Origin: Gammaproteobacteria bacterium
GTDB lineage: Bacteria > Pseudomonadota > Gammaproteobacteria > Steroidobacterales > Woeseiaceae
Assembly: GCA_024640305.1 (NCBI GenBank)
Contig: JAHEFG010000008.1
Location: 1 to 64,000, forward strand
DNA length: 64,000 nucleotides
Direction of reading: 5' to 3'
Shown: positions 18,081-26,214 of the stretch, piece after piece
Layout of the letters: every line of letters begins with the position of its first letter
Position numbering within the stretch: position 1 is the first letter of the stretch
Position numbers and translations under genes: made by a program
Notes under the pieces: model-generated
What the model was told of the DNA's origin: nothing
Seen by the model: the letters and a program-made list of their open reading frames with translations, nothing else
The model's database searches: none

Positions 18081-18103
18081 CGGTAGCGGGTGATCCGCTA
18101 CCG
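18081..18103. terminator. Perfect 9-bp hairpin between convergent operons
   Basis: CGGTAGCGG and CCGCTACCG pair perfectly around a GTGAT loop. It sits between the stop of the M48 operon (18054) and the stop of the truncated haemoglobin gene (18128). There is no T-run on either side, so it is not a textbook intrinsic terminator; it may act in both directions or protect 3' ends. Confidence 0.45.
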
Positions 18104-18127
18104 ACACAGAAGCCAACAAGGGTCTGA

Positions 18128-18589
18128 TCAGGATTCAGCGGTCCCCATAACAGCAGGGCGCAGCGATTCGAGAATGGCTGCGACTTCGGCTGCCGAATCT
18201 GCATCGATGCCGTTCGCGTTTACCGCTGTCATAACGTCCGCTACTGCAGCATCGTACTCTTCATCAGACATGTCCATCGACGCGTGAGCCGTCGTCATGT
18301 CACGGCCCTCGTAGTTCGCGGGCCCGCCCGTACCGGCGGCGAAGAAGGCAATGACGTGTCCGGCAAGTACATCATCGTCAACATCGGCGAAGAAATGCGC
18401 GATCTTGGGGTTCTTGTGATGCAGCGCGATCGTATCTCTCACGATCTTCGGAAGCCCATCGGCGCCACCGAGGCGCTCATACAGTGAAGGAGCCGCAGCT
18501 TCCTCTTCAGCGGATGCGCCCATGGAGAAAAACATAGGCATCGATAACAGCGTGATTGCGACGATTCTTCTTGTAATTGTCAATTTCAT
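18128..18589 (-). CDS. Exported group I truncated haemoglobin
   Basis: A 153-residue protein with a Sec signal peptide (MKLTITRRIVAITLLSMPMFFSMGASA) followed by a truncated globin. Family landmarks are YERLGG, the FFADVD segment, GGPANYEGRDM and the proximal His in TTAHASM. Group I globins bind O2 or NO and often act in NO dioxygenation. Export to the periplasm is less usual. ATG 18589 is chosen because it starts the signal peptide and AAGGA lies 8 bases upstream. It is divergent from an HxlR-type regulator, which is its likely controller. Confidence 0.85.
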   Translation of the reverse strand: MKLTITRRIVAITLLSMPMFFSMGASAEEEAAAPSLYERLGGADGLPKIVRDTIALHHKNPKIAHFFADVDDDVLAGHVIAFFAAGTGGPANYEGRDMTTAHASMDMSDEEYDAAVADVMTAVNANGIDADSAAEVAAILESLRPAVMGTAES

Positions 18590-18630
18590 ACTTCGTTTCC
18601 TTGTTTGGCTTGTTAGGTGTTGCCGCAAAC

Positions 18631-18692
18631 ATTAGCAACCGGAGCTGGAGCAAAAAAGTACAGATTCTGTAGTGCTGATACAATTAGCAACC
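18631..18692. repeat. Direct repeat ATTAGCAACC, two copies 52 bp apart
   Basis: Identical 10-mers lie at 18631-18640 and 18683-18692 in the region between the haemoglobin and HxlR genes. The 52-base period is about five helical turns, so both copies face the same side of the DNA. The second copy overlaps a possible -10 box (TACAAT, 18679-18684) for the regulator. They are candidate HxlR operators. Confidence 0.5.
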
Positions 18693-18745
18693 AGGATTAT
18701 GACTCCAGCAGGCATAAAGCAGCTGTTTTCAGGAAAGGACCTCTT

Positions 18746-19453
18746 ATGAAAAAATTTGGCCAGTTCTGCCCACTGGCGCAGGCGTCTCAATTATTGTGTG
18801 AGCGTTGGACCTTGTTGGTCGTGCGCGAGTTGGTTGCGGGAAGTACGCGCTTCAATGAATTGAAAAAGGGCGTGCCGTTGATGTCACCGACGCTGTTATC
18901 CACGCGCCTGAAACAGTTGTCCGATGCAGGCGTAATCACCAAAAGCGGCGCCGGGGCCAAGACTGTCTACGAACTGACACAAGCCGGTCGGGAGCTGAAG
19001 CCAGTCGTGCAGCTGCTTGGTGCCTGGGGGCATCGTTGGGTACAGACTTCGCTCGTGGTCGAAGATCTGGATGCCAGTCTTTTGATGTGGGACATGCGCC
19101 GCAGCGTCAATCCTGACGCATTTCCAGACCATCGTATTGTCCTGCAGTTCGAGTATCCTGATGCGTCGAAGGGCGCAACCGACTGGTGGTTGGTGTCTGA
19201 AGGCGGGGAGGTTGAACTCTGCCTGAACGAGCCAGGCGGTGAGGTTGATATTGTGATTAAGAGCACTCTGGCCGCAATGACGGCGGTCTGGACCTGCCAG
19301 AAGACGTTCAATGATGCTGTCAGGCAGGGCGAAATCAAGGTTTTCGGCGACGAGAAGCTTGCCAACAAGTTGCAGGACTGGCTGCAGAGCAGTGCGTTAT
19401 CGCGATTGGGATCACTTGGCGGCTCGCCCGATGTAAAATGGCAGGAGGCGTAA
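18746..19453 (+). CDS. HxlR-family regulator with C-terminal SCP2-like domain
   Basis: A 235-residue regulator. Residues 1-100 are an HxlR winged helix (CPLAQASQLLCERWTLLVVRELVAG, then LSTRLKQLSDAGVI) with a single Cys9. Residues from about 120 to the end resemble an SCP2/sterol-carrier-like domain (LQFEYPD...DWWLVSEGGEVELCL...VWTCQKTFNDAV), which could bind a hydrophobic ligand. AGGAAAGGA precedes the ATG at 18746. It faces the exported haemoglobin gene across 156 bases that hold a 10-mer direct repeat. The single Cys could make it redox-responsive, as in some HxlR proteins. Confidence 0.82.
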   Translation: MKKFGQFCPLAQASQLLCERWTLLVVRELVAGSTRFNELKKGVPLMSPTLLSTRLKQLSDAGVITKSGAGAKTVYELTQAGRELKPVVQLLGAWGHRWVQTSLVVEDLDASLLMWDMRRSVNPDAFPDHRIVLQFEYPDASKGATDWWLVSEGGEVELCLNEPGGEVDIVIKSTLAAMTAVWTCQKTFNDAVRQGEIKVFGDEKLANKLQDWLQSSALSRLGSLGGSPDVKWQEA

Positions 19454-19639
19454 CACGACTGAGGCCGATTACCGGTAGTAAGCGTCGCGGGATAGCCTGA
19501 TTTTGTATTGAGGTGGCGCCCGCCATCGCTGCGGTAGATAATCGTCAGGTAACCGGTACATTTTCAGTCTGCTTGGTACGGCAAGATTGCCAGAGGATTT
19601 CCGCAGGTTGTCATGCCACTTATTGACTCGGGAGTCGCT

Positions 19640-20104
19640 ATGAAATTGCATATGCTATTGGTCATCGGGTTCATCGTCGGCATCGTCGGTTGTGCCGAGA
19701 AAGAACAGGCCGCGCCCGGGGAGGGGGATGAAATGGAACCGGCCGAGCGAGCGGCGACCGAAATGTCGGCGGTGCAACCGGAAGCAGCCGCTGCGCAGAC
19801 TAAAGATTGGATCAACTCTGATTTCATGGATCACATGCACGTGCATGCGGAGCAACTCGATGATCTCAATTTCGCCCTCGCCGATGGCGATCTCGAGGCC
19901 GCCGCGATGCCTGCTTACTGGTTGTCGCGACACAAGACGGTAGGGGGTTTGCCGTCAGACCTGCAGCAATTCGTGATTCGCATGCGTGAGGCGGCCCGTG
20001 CCGTCGAAGATGCGGACGACCTCATGGCCGCCGGCGCAGCGGCACAGCAAATCAGCGAGCAGTGCCAGGGTTGTCACGCTGCTGTGGGGGTCGCTAGCGA
20101 GTAG
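19640..20104 (+). CDS. Lipoprotein c-type cytochrome
   Basis: A 154-residue lipoprotein. The signal ends in VGIVGC with Cys18 as the lipidated residue. A linker rich in Glu, Ala and Pro follows, then a four-helix-like region with one haem-attachment motif, C142-Q-G-C145-H146, at the very C-terminus. A haem motif at the end of a helical bundle fits the cytochrome c' / c-556 class. GGGAG precedes the ATG. It could serve electron transfer or NO binding near the haemoglobin gene, but no functional link is shown. Confidence 0.75.
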   Translation: MKLHMLLVIGFIVGIVGCAEKEQAAPGEGDEMEPAERAATEMSAVQPEAAAAQTKDWINSDFMDHMHVHAEQLDDLNFALADGDLEAAAMPAYWLSRHKTVGGLPSDLQQFVIRMREAARAVEDADDLMAAGAAAQQISEQCQGCHAAVGVASE

Positions 20105-20143
20105 CGACGACGCACTGAGGTCGAACTGCATGAGGGTGCCGGC

Positions 20144-20638
20144 TTAGATGTCGGCGTCAGGCCGCAGGGATATTTCGCCGGACTCCCTGACACGAACCGC
20201 CGGCCGGAAGCCACCGGTATCGAGCTTGGCTTCAAACTCGTACTCAAGACCGTCCGCGTCGCTGCGCATCAAATCTGTGATTAGCCGAATGCCGGCAAAC
20301 AGGTTTGCCGAGGCAGTCAGTACAAACTCTCCTTCACCATAGCCATCGATGACAGGCAGGTCATTGGCGACGCCTTTAATTATTTCGTGACCCTCGAGAC
20401 TGATGGTGTAGGCAACTCCCTGCAGCTCCAGCGCTTCGCGATTTGGATTGATTACGCGCAATCCTATTTCAAAGGCCGGCAGCGCACCGTCAGAGGGAAG
20501 GGCACGGAAGGAGCTGACCGTGACAGTCGGTGTTTCGTAACCGGGCTCCATGCCGGCACATCCGGCCAGTATCAAAGTGGATAGACCGAGAACAAGCGGC
20601 CGCAAGGAGCGCAGCAGAAAATATTTATCGTATTTCAT
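20144..20638 (-). CDS. LEA type 2 (LEA14-like) lipoprotein
   Basis: A 164-residue lipoprotein. The signal ends in LILAGC (Cys27). The mature part is one WHy/LEA-2 beta-sandwich: VTVSSFRALPSDGALPAFEIGLRVINPN with the family's NPN turn, followed by ELQGVAYTISLEG. Such proteins are periplasmic and tied to desiccation or envelope stress; the role here is unknown. It converges on the cytochrome gene across 39 bases. Confidence 0.82.
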   Translation of the reverse strand: MKYDKYFLLRSLRPLVLGLSTLILAGCAGMEPGYETPTVTVSSFRALPSDGALPAFEIGLRVINPNREALELQGVAYTISLEGHEIIKGVANDLPVIDGYGEGEFVLTASANLFAGIRLITDLMRSDADGLEYEFEAKLDTGGFRPAVRVRESGEISLRPDADI

Positions 20639-20738
20639 GGTGACATCGCTACCGGTTTTTATCGTGAGACAAGCAGCAGCTTAGTCGCGCTGCCGTACAG
20701 TGTCTATCAGACTATCCAGACCAGCCGTCGGACAGGCT

Positions 20739-23024
20739 CTAGTCCACCGATCCCAGGTACTTGTCCAGCCAGTCGAGGGCTTCGCTGATCAATTGGTTCG
20801 CGCTGTAGGCAGCAACGAAGTGATTCGAATCCGTGACAACGAGTTTCTTGTCGGCTTCGGCGGTGCCGAGGTTTTCGTAGAAGGGCCGAATCGAAGTGTC
20901 GATCGGGAAGAATGAATCGTAACGGCCATTGAACATGAACGTCGGAATCGTTACGCGAGGCAGAAAGTTAAACGGGTCGGCCATGGGCTGCACACTCTGC
21001 ATCATCAGGCCGCCGACAAAGAATATGCCGGTCTTGAATCGCTGCTCCACCGCCGTCATGATCGGGCCCAACGCGCCGCCCCAGCTGAAGCCGAGATACG
21101 CCAGGCGTTCTTCATCGATATCGTCACGTGTCCCCAGGTAGTCGATCGCCCTGCCGATGTCCTTGGCCCACGCGATCACGTGGTCGCGATACAGGTTGCT
21201 GGTGTCCTGTATATCCGACTGCAAATCACTACTGCGTTCGTAGGTGCCTTTGTACACTGGGTAGACGAGTGCCCGGCCACTTCTCAATACGAATTCGACG
21301 GAACGGAGCTGCAGCTCGTCGTAGGATGTCTTGTAAATATCGTTCGAGCCCGGAAAAAAAACGACAGCCTGGTATGGTGACGAAAAGTTTTCGCCGGTTG
21401 GCAGAAACAGGAATATCGTCAAGCGCTCGTCGTTATAGGCGGCATCCAGTTCGATGCGCTCACGAACGTAAGTGGTATTTTCTATGCTTTCGACGACAAC
21501 GGCATTGAGTGGCGTGTCGTCGTATTGGTACATCTGTCGGTACACGGCAAACACTTCGTCCGACACCGGCTCTTCCGCATTGTAGTCCCTGAAGGCTTTC
21601 TCTATGGTTGCGCTCGCCGTCGCCAGGTTTGTCTCATCCGGATAACTGGCCAGCCGAATCCCGTTTTCTCCGGAACGATCGAAAGCGGGCGAGGTGACGG
21701 CGTCGTTAAACGCATACTCCGGATCGTTCCAGCCACCACCAAGGATGTAGCGGGCTTCACCGTCGGGGTTCTGCGCCCACTCGCGCACGTTGCCGGCCAT
21801 GTCGTAAGCGCCATCCCGCGATACGCCTGGATGCTGTCCGACGGGTGCTGCCCCCTTGCCGCTGTAGTTACTTTGGGGAACGACGTGGTTGCTGCTAAAG
21901 GGGTCGGCAGCCGTAAACCAGTGATAAACCGTGGGCAGGGATTTGCCGACAAAGCAGGCGTAGGCGGCCGCTTCGAACCAGCTTACGCCACCAACCGGTA
22001 AATTGTCTTCGCCTTCAGGGTACGACCCGACCTGCCAGCCACTCGGCCCGGCGCGCCCGGTCTGGTCGACGAAAATAGCCATCGCGTCATCGAAAGGAAT
22101 GGATTGTCCGTCGCGGACAAACGGGTGAGTCCAGCAAGTCGAATCCGCATAGCCGCCGGCGTCGACAAATGTTTTGTACTGCCGGTTGGTGACCTCATGG
22201 ATATCTATAAAATAGTCACCGAGTTGTAGTGCTTCGAACTGCTCGAGCCCCGGCGCTTGTATACGCGCCGAGCCGCCGCTGACCCGTGTCATGCCGGCAG
22301 GCATCGACTCCGGGGTGTCGAGCACGAATGCTCCTGCGGCCGCAATCTGGCTGGAGAAATTTGCAGTCTCGCGCGGCAGATAACCGTCAAGCTCAAAGCG
22401 GAGCCGCGATAGCCCAAGCGGGAACCGCTTGACATCAAGCGGCGATACCCCGAGTTCCTTCCAGTCCGCGTCTGTTGAATTGTAATCTCTGCGGAGAACC
22501 ATCGCGCCCGGTGGATCGGTTTCGAGCGTCATTTCGCGTGCGACTTCCGACCACATGGACTCGCGAATCGAGTCATCGGTGATCTGGCTGTCGAGTTCCT
22601 CGGCAATGGCGTAGGCGTCCGGGAACTTGTACTCGCCGACGAGCCGCCGAATTTCGTCAAGGCTGGTAACCAGGTTTCGTTCAGAGTCAGCACTGTCCCT
22701 TTCCGTCTGGACGACCCAGCCTGTAACTGCAATTCCCCAAATAGCAAGAGCCGCGACCGCGCCTTTGCGCAGGTTGCTCCAGGTGAACAGCCCTGCATTC
22801 GCAGATGTACTTGATTCCCTGCGACGACCTATGCCCTGGAAATAGGCTGTAGCGGCCGTAATGGGCAGCCCGGTTATCAATATGCCGAGCGTCAACGCGA
22901 AGACCCACTGGGGAAGACCCAGGTTCTGACTCAGAACATCGATGATTTGCAGGCAGACCCAGGATGCGGCGGCGTAAAACCCAAGAACCTGCCACAAAGA
23001 ACGTAGTTGTCGCTCACGTGCCAT
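20739..23024 (-). CDS. Membrane-anchored FGE-sulfatase domain fused to alpha/beta-hydrolase
   Basis: A 761-residue protein. The N-terminal 110 residues hold three membrane helices, the first two resembling the anchor of the TolB/TPR protein at 49814. A beta-rich PEGA-like stretch follows, then an FGE/SUMF1-like domain at about 255-480 (IDIHEVTNRQYKTFV, YDMAGNVREW, YILGGGWND). The C-terminal part is an alpha/beta-hydrolase with a likely triad Ser647 (GFSWGG), Asp703 and His735. No kinase domain precedes it, although relatives often have one. AGGGAAAC precedes the ATG. The substrate is unknown. Confidence 0.82.
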   Translation of the reverse strand: MARERQLRSLWQVLGFYAAASWVCLQIIDVLSQNLGLPQWVFALTLGILITGLPITAATAYFQGIGRRRESSTSANAGLFTWSNLRKGAVAALAIWGIAVTGWVVQTERDSADSERNLVTSLDEIRRLVGEYKFPDAYAIAEELDSQITDDSIRESMWSEVAREMTLETDPPGAMVLRRDYNSTDADWKELGVSPLDVKRFPLGLSRLRFELDGYLPRETANFSSQIAAAGAFVLDTPESMPAGMTRVSGGSARIQAPGLEQFEALQLGDYFIDIHEVTNRQYKTFVDAGGYADSTCWTHPFVRDGQSIPFDDAMAIFVDQTGRAGPSGWQVGSYPEGEDNLPVGGVSWFEAAAYACFVGKSLPTVYHWFTAADPFSSNHVVPQSNYSGKGAAPVGQHPGVSRDGAYDMAGNVREWAQNPDGEARYILGGGWNDPEYAFNDAVTSPAFDRSGENGIRLASYPDETNLATASATIEKAFRDYNAEEPVSDEVFAVYRQMYQYDDTPLNAVVVESIENTTYVRERIELDAAYNDERLTIFLFLPTGENFSSPYQAVVFFPGSNDIYKTSYDELQLRSVEFVLRSGRALVYPVYKGTYERSSDLQSDIQDTSNLYRDHVIAWAKDIGRAIDYLGTRDDIDEERLAYLGFSWGGALGPIMTAVEQRFKTGIFFVGGLMMQSVQPMADPFNFLPRVTIPTFMFNGRYDSFFPIDTSIRPFYENLGTAEADKKLVVTDSNHFVAAYSANQLISEALDWLDKYLGSVD

Positions 23025-23091
23025 TGATGTTTCCCTTCAACAATTAAGCCTGAGCCCAAGAAGCGGAAATCGTACCGCAATAGATTCCGAC

Positions 23092-23121
23092 GGGACAATC
23101 ACAAATGAGCTGGCATACTAT
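23092..23121 (+). promoter_or_regulatory. Possible sigma-70 promoter of the pirin gene
   Basis: GGGACA (23092-23097) and TACTAT (23116-23121) lie 18 bases apart, and the latter is 27 bases upstream of the pirin ATG. The -10 is good and the -35 matches 4 of 6 consensus bases. Confidence 0.35.
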
Positions 23122-23148
23122 AGCCGATGAATCGACTACAGGGTCTCA

Positions 23149-24015
23149 ATGAGTAAAAGTATCGAGCTCGTTATCGAACCCAAAGCCAGGGATCTCGGTG
23201 GCTTTAGTGTCCGGCGCGTATTGCCCTCGCGTGAACGCCGGATGGTCGGCCCGTTCATATTCTTCGATCATATGGGCCCCGCGGAATTTCCGCCCAATGA
23301 AGGTATCCAGGTGCGGCCCCATCCGCACATCGGCCTTGCGACGGTCACCTATTTGTTCGAAGGTGAGATTATTCACCGTGACAGCCTCGGGTATGTACAA
23401 CCGATTCAGGCCAGGGCAGTTAACCTCATGACAGCGGGTCGCGGCATCGTGCACTCGGAGCGTGCCGGAGAAGACTTGCACACGACCTCAAGATTGCACG
23501 GCATTCAATCCTGGATGGCACTTCCGACCGAGAACGAAGAATGTGAACCGGATTTCGCACACTATCCCGCGGACGAGCTACCCGAGTTCGAGCACGATGG
23601 CGTTGCTGTGCGTGTCATCCTTGGCGAAGCATATGGATACTGCTCACCTGTCCCCACGCAGGTATCAACGCTATACCTGGAGTGCAGTATGCCGCAGGGA
23701 TCGGCGCTGTCGCTACCGACGGATTTCGATGAAATCGCGGTTTACGTCGTCTCCGGCGACGTTCATGTTGGCGGGCAACAAGTTGTTGCTGGCTTGATGG
23801 CAGTTGCATGCCCCGGAAAAGCGGTTCTGCTCAGTGCAACAGCCGATAGCCATGTGATGGTCATTGGCGGCGCGAACATGGGCGAGAGACATATCTGGTG
23901 GAACCTGGTTTCGAGCTCCAGGGAGCGTATCGAGCAGGCCAAACAGGACTGGCAGAACAAACGCTTCGATGCGGTTCCTGGCGAGGAGGAATTCATACCT
24001 CTTCCAGATAGCTGA
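23149..24015 (+). CDS. Pirin family protein
   Basis: A 288-residue bicupin of the pirin family. The metal ligands of the N-terminal cupin are visible: H58 and H60 in RPHPH, H102 and E104 in GIVHSE. Pirins bind Fe and act as quercetinases or as redox-sensing co-regulators. No signal peptide. It is divergent from the FGE/hydrolase fusion and stands alone, converging on the glutathione peroxidase gene. Confidence 0.93.
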   Translation: MSKSIELVIEPKARDLGGFSVRRVLPSRERRMVGPFIFFDHMGPAEFPPNEGIQVRPHPHIGLATVTYLFEGEIIHRDSLGYVQPIQARAVNLMTAGRGIVHSERAGEDLHTTSRLHGIQSWMALPTENEECEPDFAHYPADELPEFEHDGVAVRVILGEAYGYCSPVPTQVSTLYLECSMPQGSALSLPTDFDEIAVYVVSGDVHVGGQQVVAGLMAVACPGKAVLLSATADSHVMVIGGANMGERHIWWNLVSSSRERIEQAKQDWQNKRFDAVPGEEEFIPLPDS

Positions 24016-24038
24016 GCGCCGCTCGCGGCAGCACATCA

Positions 24039-24578
24039 TTACATCGCAAGTGCCGATTCTATCTCTGCGATAACTTTGTCATCATAAGGCTTGGTACGGG
24101 GGCTGAACTCCGTAATTAACTTGCCGTCGCGGCCAATCAGGTACTTGTGGAAGTTCCAGGTCGGGTAGGTACCGGCAGCAGCAGCGAGGCCGTCGAAGAA
24201 CGGGTGCGCCTCGCCTTCCTTGACCGTCACCTTCTCAAACATTGGAAACTTGACCTTGTATGTCAGCCGGCAGAACTCCTGAATCTGTTCCTCCGTACCG
24301 GGCTCCTGACCGAAGAAGTCGTTCGACGGAAAGCCGAGCACGACAAATCCCTTATCCGCATATTCCTGATAGAGCATTTCGAGGCCGTCGTATTGCGGTG
24401 TGTTGCCGCACTTCGACGCCGTGTTCACAACGAGCACAACCTTGCCGGAGTAAGCTTCAGCGAGATTAACGACATCGTCAGAGGCAAGCCGGCGAAAATC
24501 CTGATCAAGCAGCACTGAGTCGGCTGCCATTGCAGAAGCCGCTGTCATTAGTAGAAAAAATCCTGTCAAAAATCTCAT
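24039..24578 (-). CDS. Exported glutathione peroxidase-like protein (Cys type)
   Basis: A 179-residue protein with a signal peptide (MRFLTGFFLLMTAASAMA). The peroxidatic residue is Cys57 in NTASKCGNT; Gln of FPSNDFFGQEPGT and Trp of WNFHKYL complete the catalytic set. It reduces peroxides, in practice usually with thioredoxin rather than glutathione in bacteria. ATG 24578 has GGAG 7 bases upstream. It is divergent from the SDR-DUF2867 gene. Confidence 0.92.
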   Translation of the reverse strand: MRFLTGFFLLMTAASAMAADSVLLDQDFRRLASDDVVNLAEAYSGKVVLVVNTASKCGNTPQYDGLEMLYQEYADKGFVVLGFPSNDFFGQEPGTEEQIQEFCRLTYKVKFPMFEKVTVKEGEAHPFFDGLAAAAGTYPTWNFHKYLIGRDGKLITEFSPRTKPYDDKVIAEIESALAM

Positions 24579-24656
24579 ATCGCACTCCAAAAAATTCGGG
24601 TACCCAGGCACTGAGCACTGTTCTAAACTACGCTAACATCCTGCCTGTCCTGTTTC

Positions 24657-24691
24657 TCTGTAACCAGCGAAATTCTGTAACAAGTCGTAAC
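24657..24691. repeat. Short direct repeats TCTGTAAC / GTAAC
   Basis: TCTGTAAC occurs at 24657-24664 and 24674-24681, and GTAAC again at 24687-24691, in the 182-base region between the divergent glutathione peroxidase and SDR genes. The spacings are 17 and 10 bases. They are possible regulator half-sites, with no known match. Confidence 0.3.
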
Positions 24692-24760
24692 TGATCAAGA
24701 GCGTAAGCAATTGAGAAAAATTACTATCATGAGCGCCACACTCGGCATCTTGGGGTTCCG

Positions 24761-26212
24761 TTGAGCTACCGTCTCGTATTTGGTGCGAGTGGCTATATCG
24801 GCAGTCACCTTGCGCCATACCTCGCATCTCAGGGTTTGTCGGTGCGTGCAACGTCGCGCAACGTCGAAGTCATCGAAGGTCGCGAGTGGCAGGACGTCGA
24901 GTTGGCAGAGGCCGATGCCCTGCAAGCGGAGTCGCTGGATAGCGTCCTTGAAGACGTCGACATCGCTTATTACCTCGTGCACTCGATGGCCGTCGGCAAA
25001 AACTTTCCTGAATTGGACGCAAGGGCTGCGCGTAATTTCGCGGACGCAGCTGCCCGGCAAGGCGTCAAGCGCATCGTATATCTGGGAGGGCTGGTTCCGG
25101 ATTCGCCAAAATCTATGCACCTTCGCTCGCGCCAGGAAACCGGCGACATTCTCCGCGCAGGTAGCGTTCCGGTTACAGAGATTCGCGCCGGGATGATTAT
25201 CGGACCCGGTTCGGCAGCCTGGGAAGTGATACGCGATCTCGTCAATCACCTGCCCATTATGGTAACGCCGCGCTGGGTTTTCTCACGCTCGACACCCATC
25301 GCGTTAAGCAACCTCTTGCACTACCTCGCTGACGCGCCAACCCACGCGGAGACGGCCGGTGAGATTTACGATGTTGGCGGTACCGACGACCTTACTTATA
25401 AGGAAATTATGCAGCAGTACGCCGAGCTCGTTGGCAAGACTACGCGCATCATCCCGGTTCGTGTCCTTACGCCGCGCTTGTCATCCTACTGGCTGCGCCT
25501 GGTGACGTCAGTGCCGACAAATATTGCCCGAGCGCTGATCGATGGACTGTCCCAGGATGTGATCGCCGATGACGATCGGCTGGCCAGTCTCGTTCCGCAG
25601 AAACTTCTCGGCTTTCGCGAAGCGGCCATAGAGGCGCTCGAAGCAGATCGCAAACATGCGCTGCCGGCTCGCTGGGTAGAAGGCGCCATCGCCTGCAGCG
25701 AATTTCGACCCGAATACGGTTTTTATTCGAAACAAGCGGCTGAAAGCACCCACAGCAGCGCAAGCGCAGAGGTTCTGTGGCAAGTCATTTGTCGCGTTGG
25801 ACAGAATGGTGATTTCTTTTACGCCAACTGGCTTTGGTGGCTGCGACGATGCATGGATTGGATCCTCGGCGGGCCGAGCTTTCGTCGCAAGCGTCGCCAC
25901 CCCGACGAACTTCGCGTTGGCGATGCTGTCGATGCGTGGCGCGTTATCGCCATCCGGCCCGGTAAACAGCTTACGATGCTGATGGAAATGAAGGCTCCCG
26001 GCGTGGGCGTTCTCGAGTTCGATGTCGACGATAATGAAAGTGGCCAGCGGACGGTAACCGTCACGGGATACTTTCATCCAGCCGGTGTGTGGGGAATTCT
26101 GTACTGGCTGGCGTTGCTGCCATTTCATTCAATTACTTTTCATGGCATGACACGCGAGATCGCAACGCGGGCCGAGACGGCAATCAGCGCGGCATCAACA
26201 CCTGGCAGCTGA
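24761..26212 (+). CDS. NAD(P)-binding SDR/NmrA-like protein with DUF2867 domain
   Basis: A 483-residue protein. The N-terminal Rossmann fold has FGASGYIGSHL (7-17) and continues as an extended/atypical SDR to about residue 290. The C-terminal 170 residues are the DUF2867 domain, a START-like fold (WVEGAIACSEFRPEYGFY...). Relatives are linked to light and oxidative stress, but the substrate is unknown. The start is TTG: no ATG or GTG lies in frame after the upstream stop, TGGGG precedes it, and the Rossmann strand starts at once. It ends two bases from the glutamate dehydrogenase stop. Confidence 0.82.
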   Translation: MSYRLVFGASGYIGSHLAPYLASQGLSVRATSRNVEVIEGREWQDVELAEADALQAESLDSVLEDVDIAYYLVHSMAVGKNFPELDARAARNFADAAARQGVKRIVYLGGLVPDSPKSMHLRSRQETGDILRAGSVPVTEIRAGMIIGPGSAAWEVIRDLVNHLPIMVTPRWVFSRSTPIALSNLLHYLADAPTHAETAGEIYDVGGTDDLTYKEIMQQYAELVGKTTRIIPVRVLTPRLSSYWLRLVTSVPTNIARALIDGLSQDVIADDDRLASLVPQKLLGFREAAIEALEADRKHALPARWVEGAIACSEFRPEYGFYSKQAAESTHSSASAEVLWQVICRVGQNGDFFYANWLWWLRRCMDWILGGPSFRRKRRHPDELRVGDAVDAWRVIAIRPGKQLTMLMEMKAPGVGVLEFDVDDNESGQRTVTVTGYFHPAGVWGILYWLALLPFHSITFHGMTREIATRAETAISAASTPGS

Positions 26213-26214
26213 GC

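Noticed and set aside
19469-19651. 60-codon minus-strand frame in the gap before the cytochrome lipoprotein
   Set aside because: Overlaps the start and ribosome site of the cytochrome gene and shows no motif.
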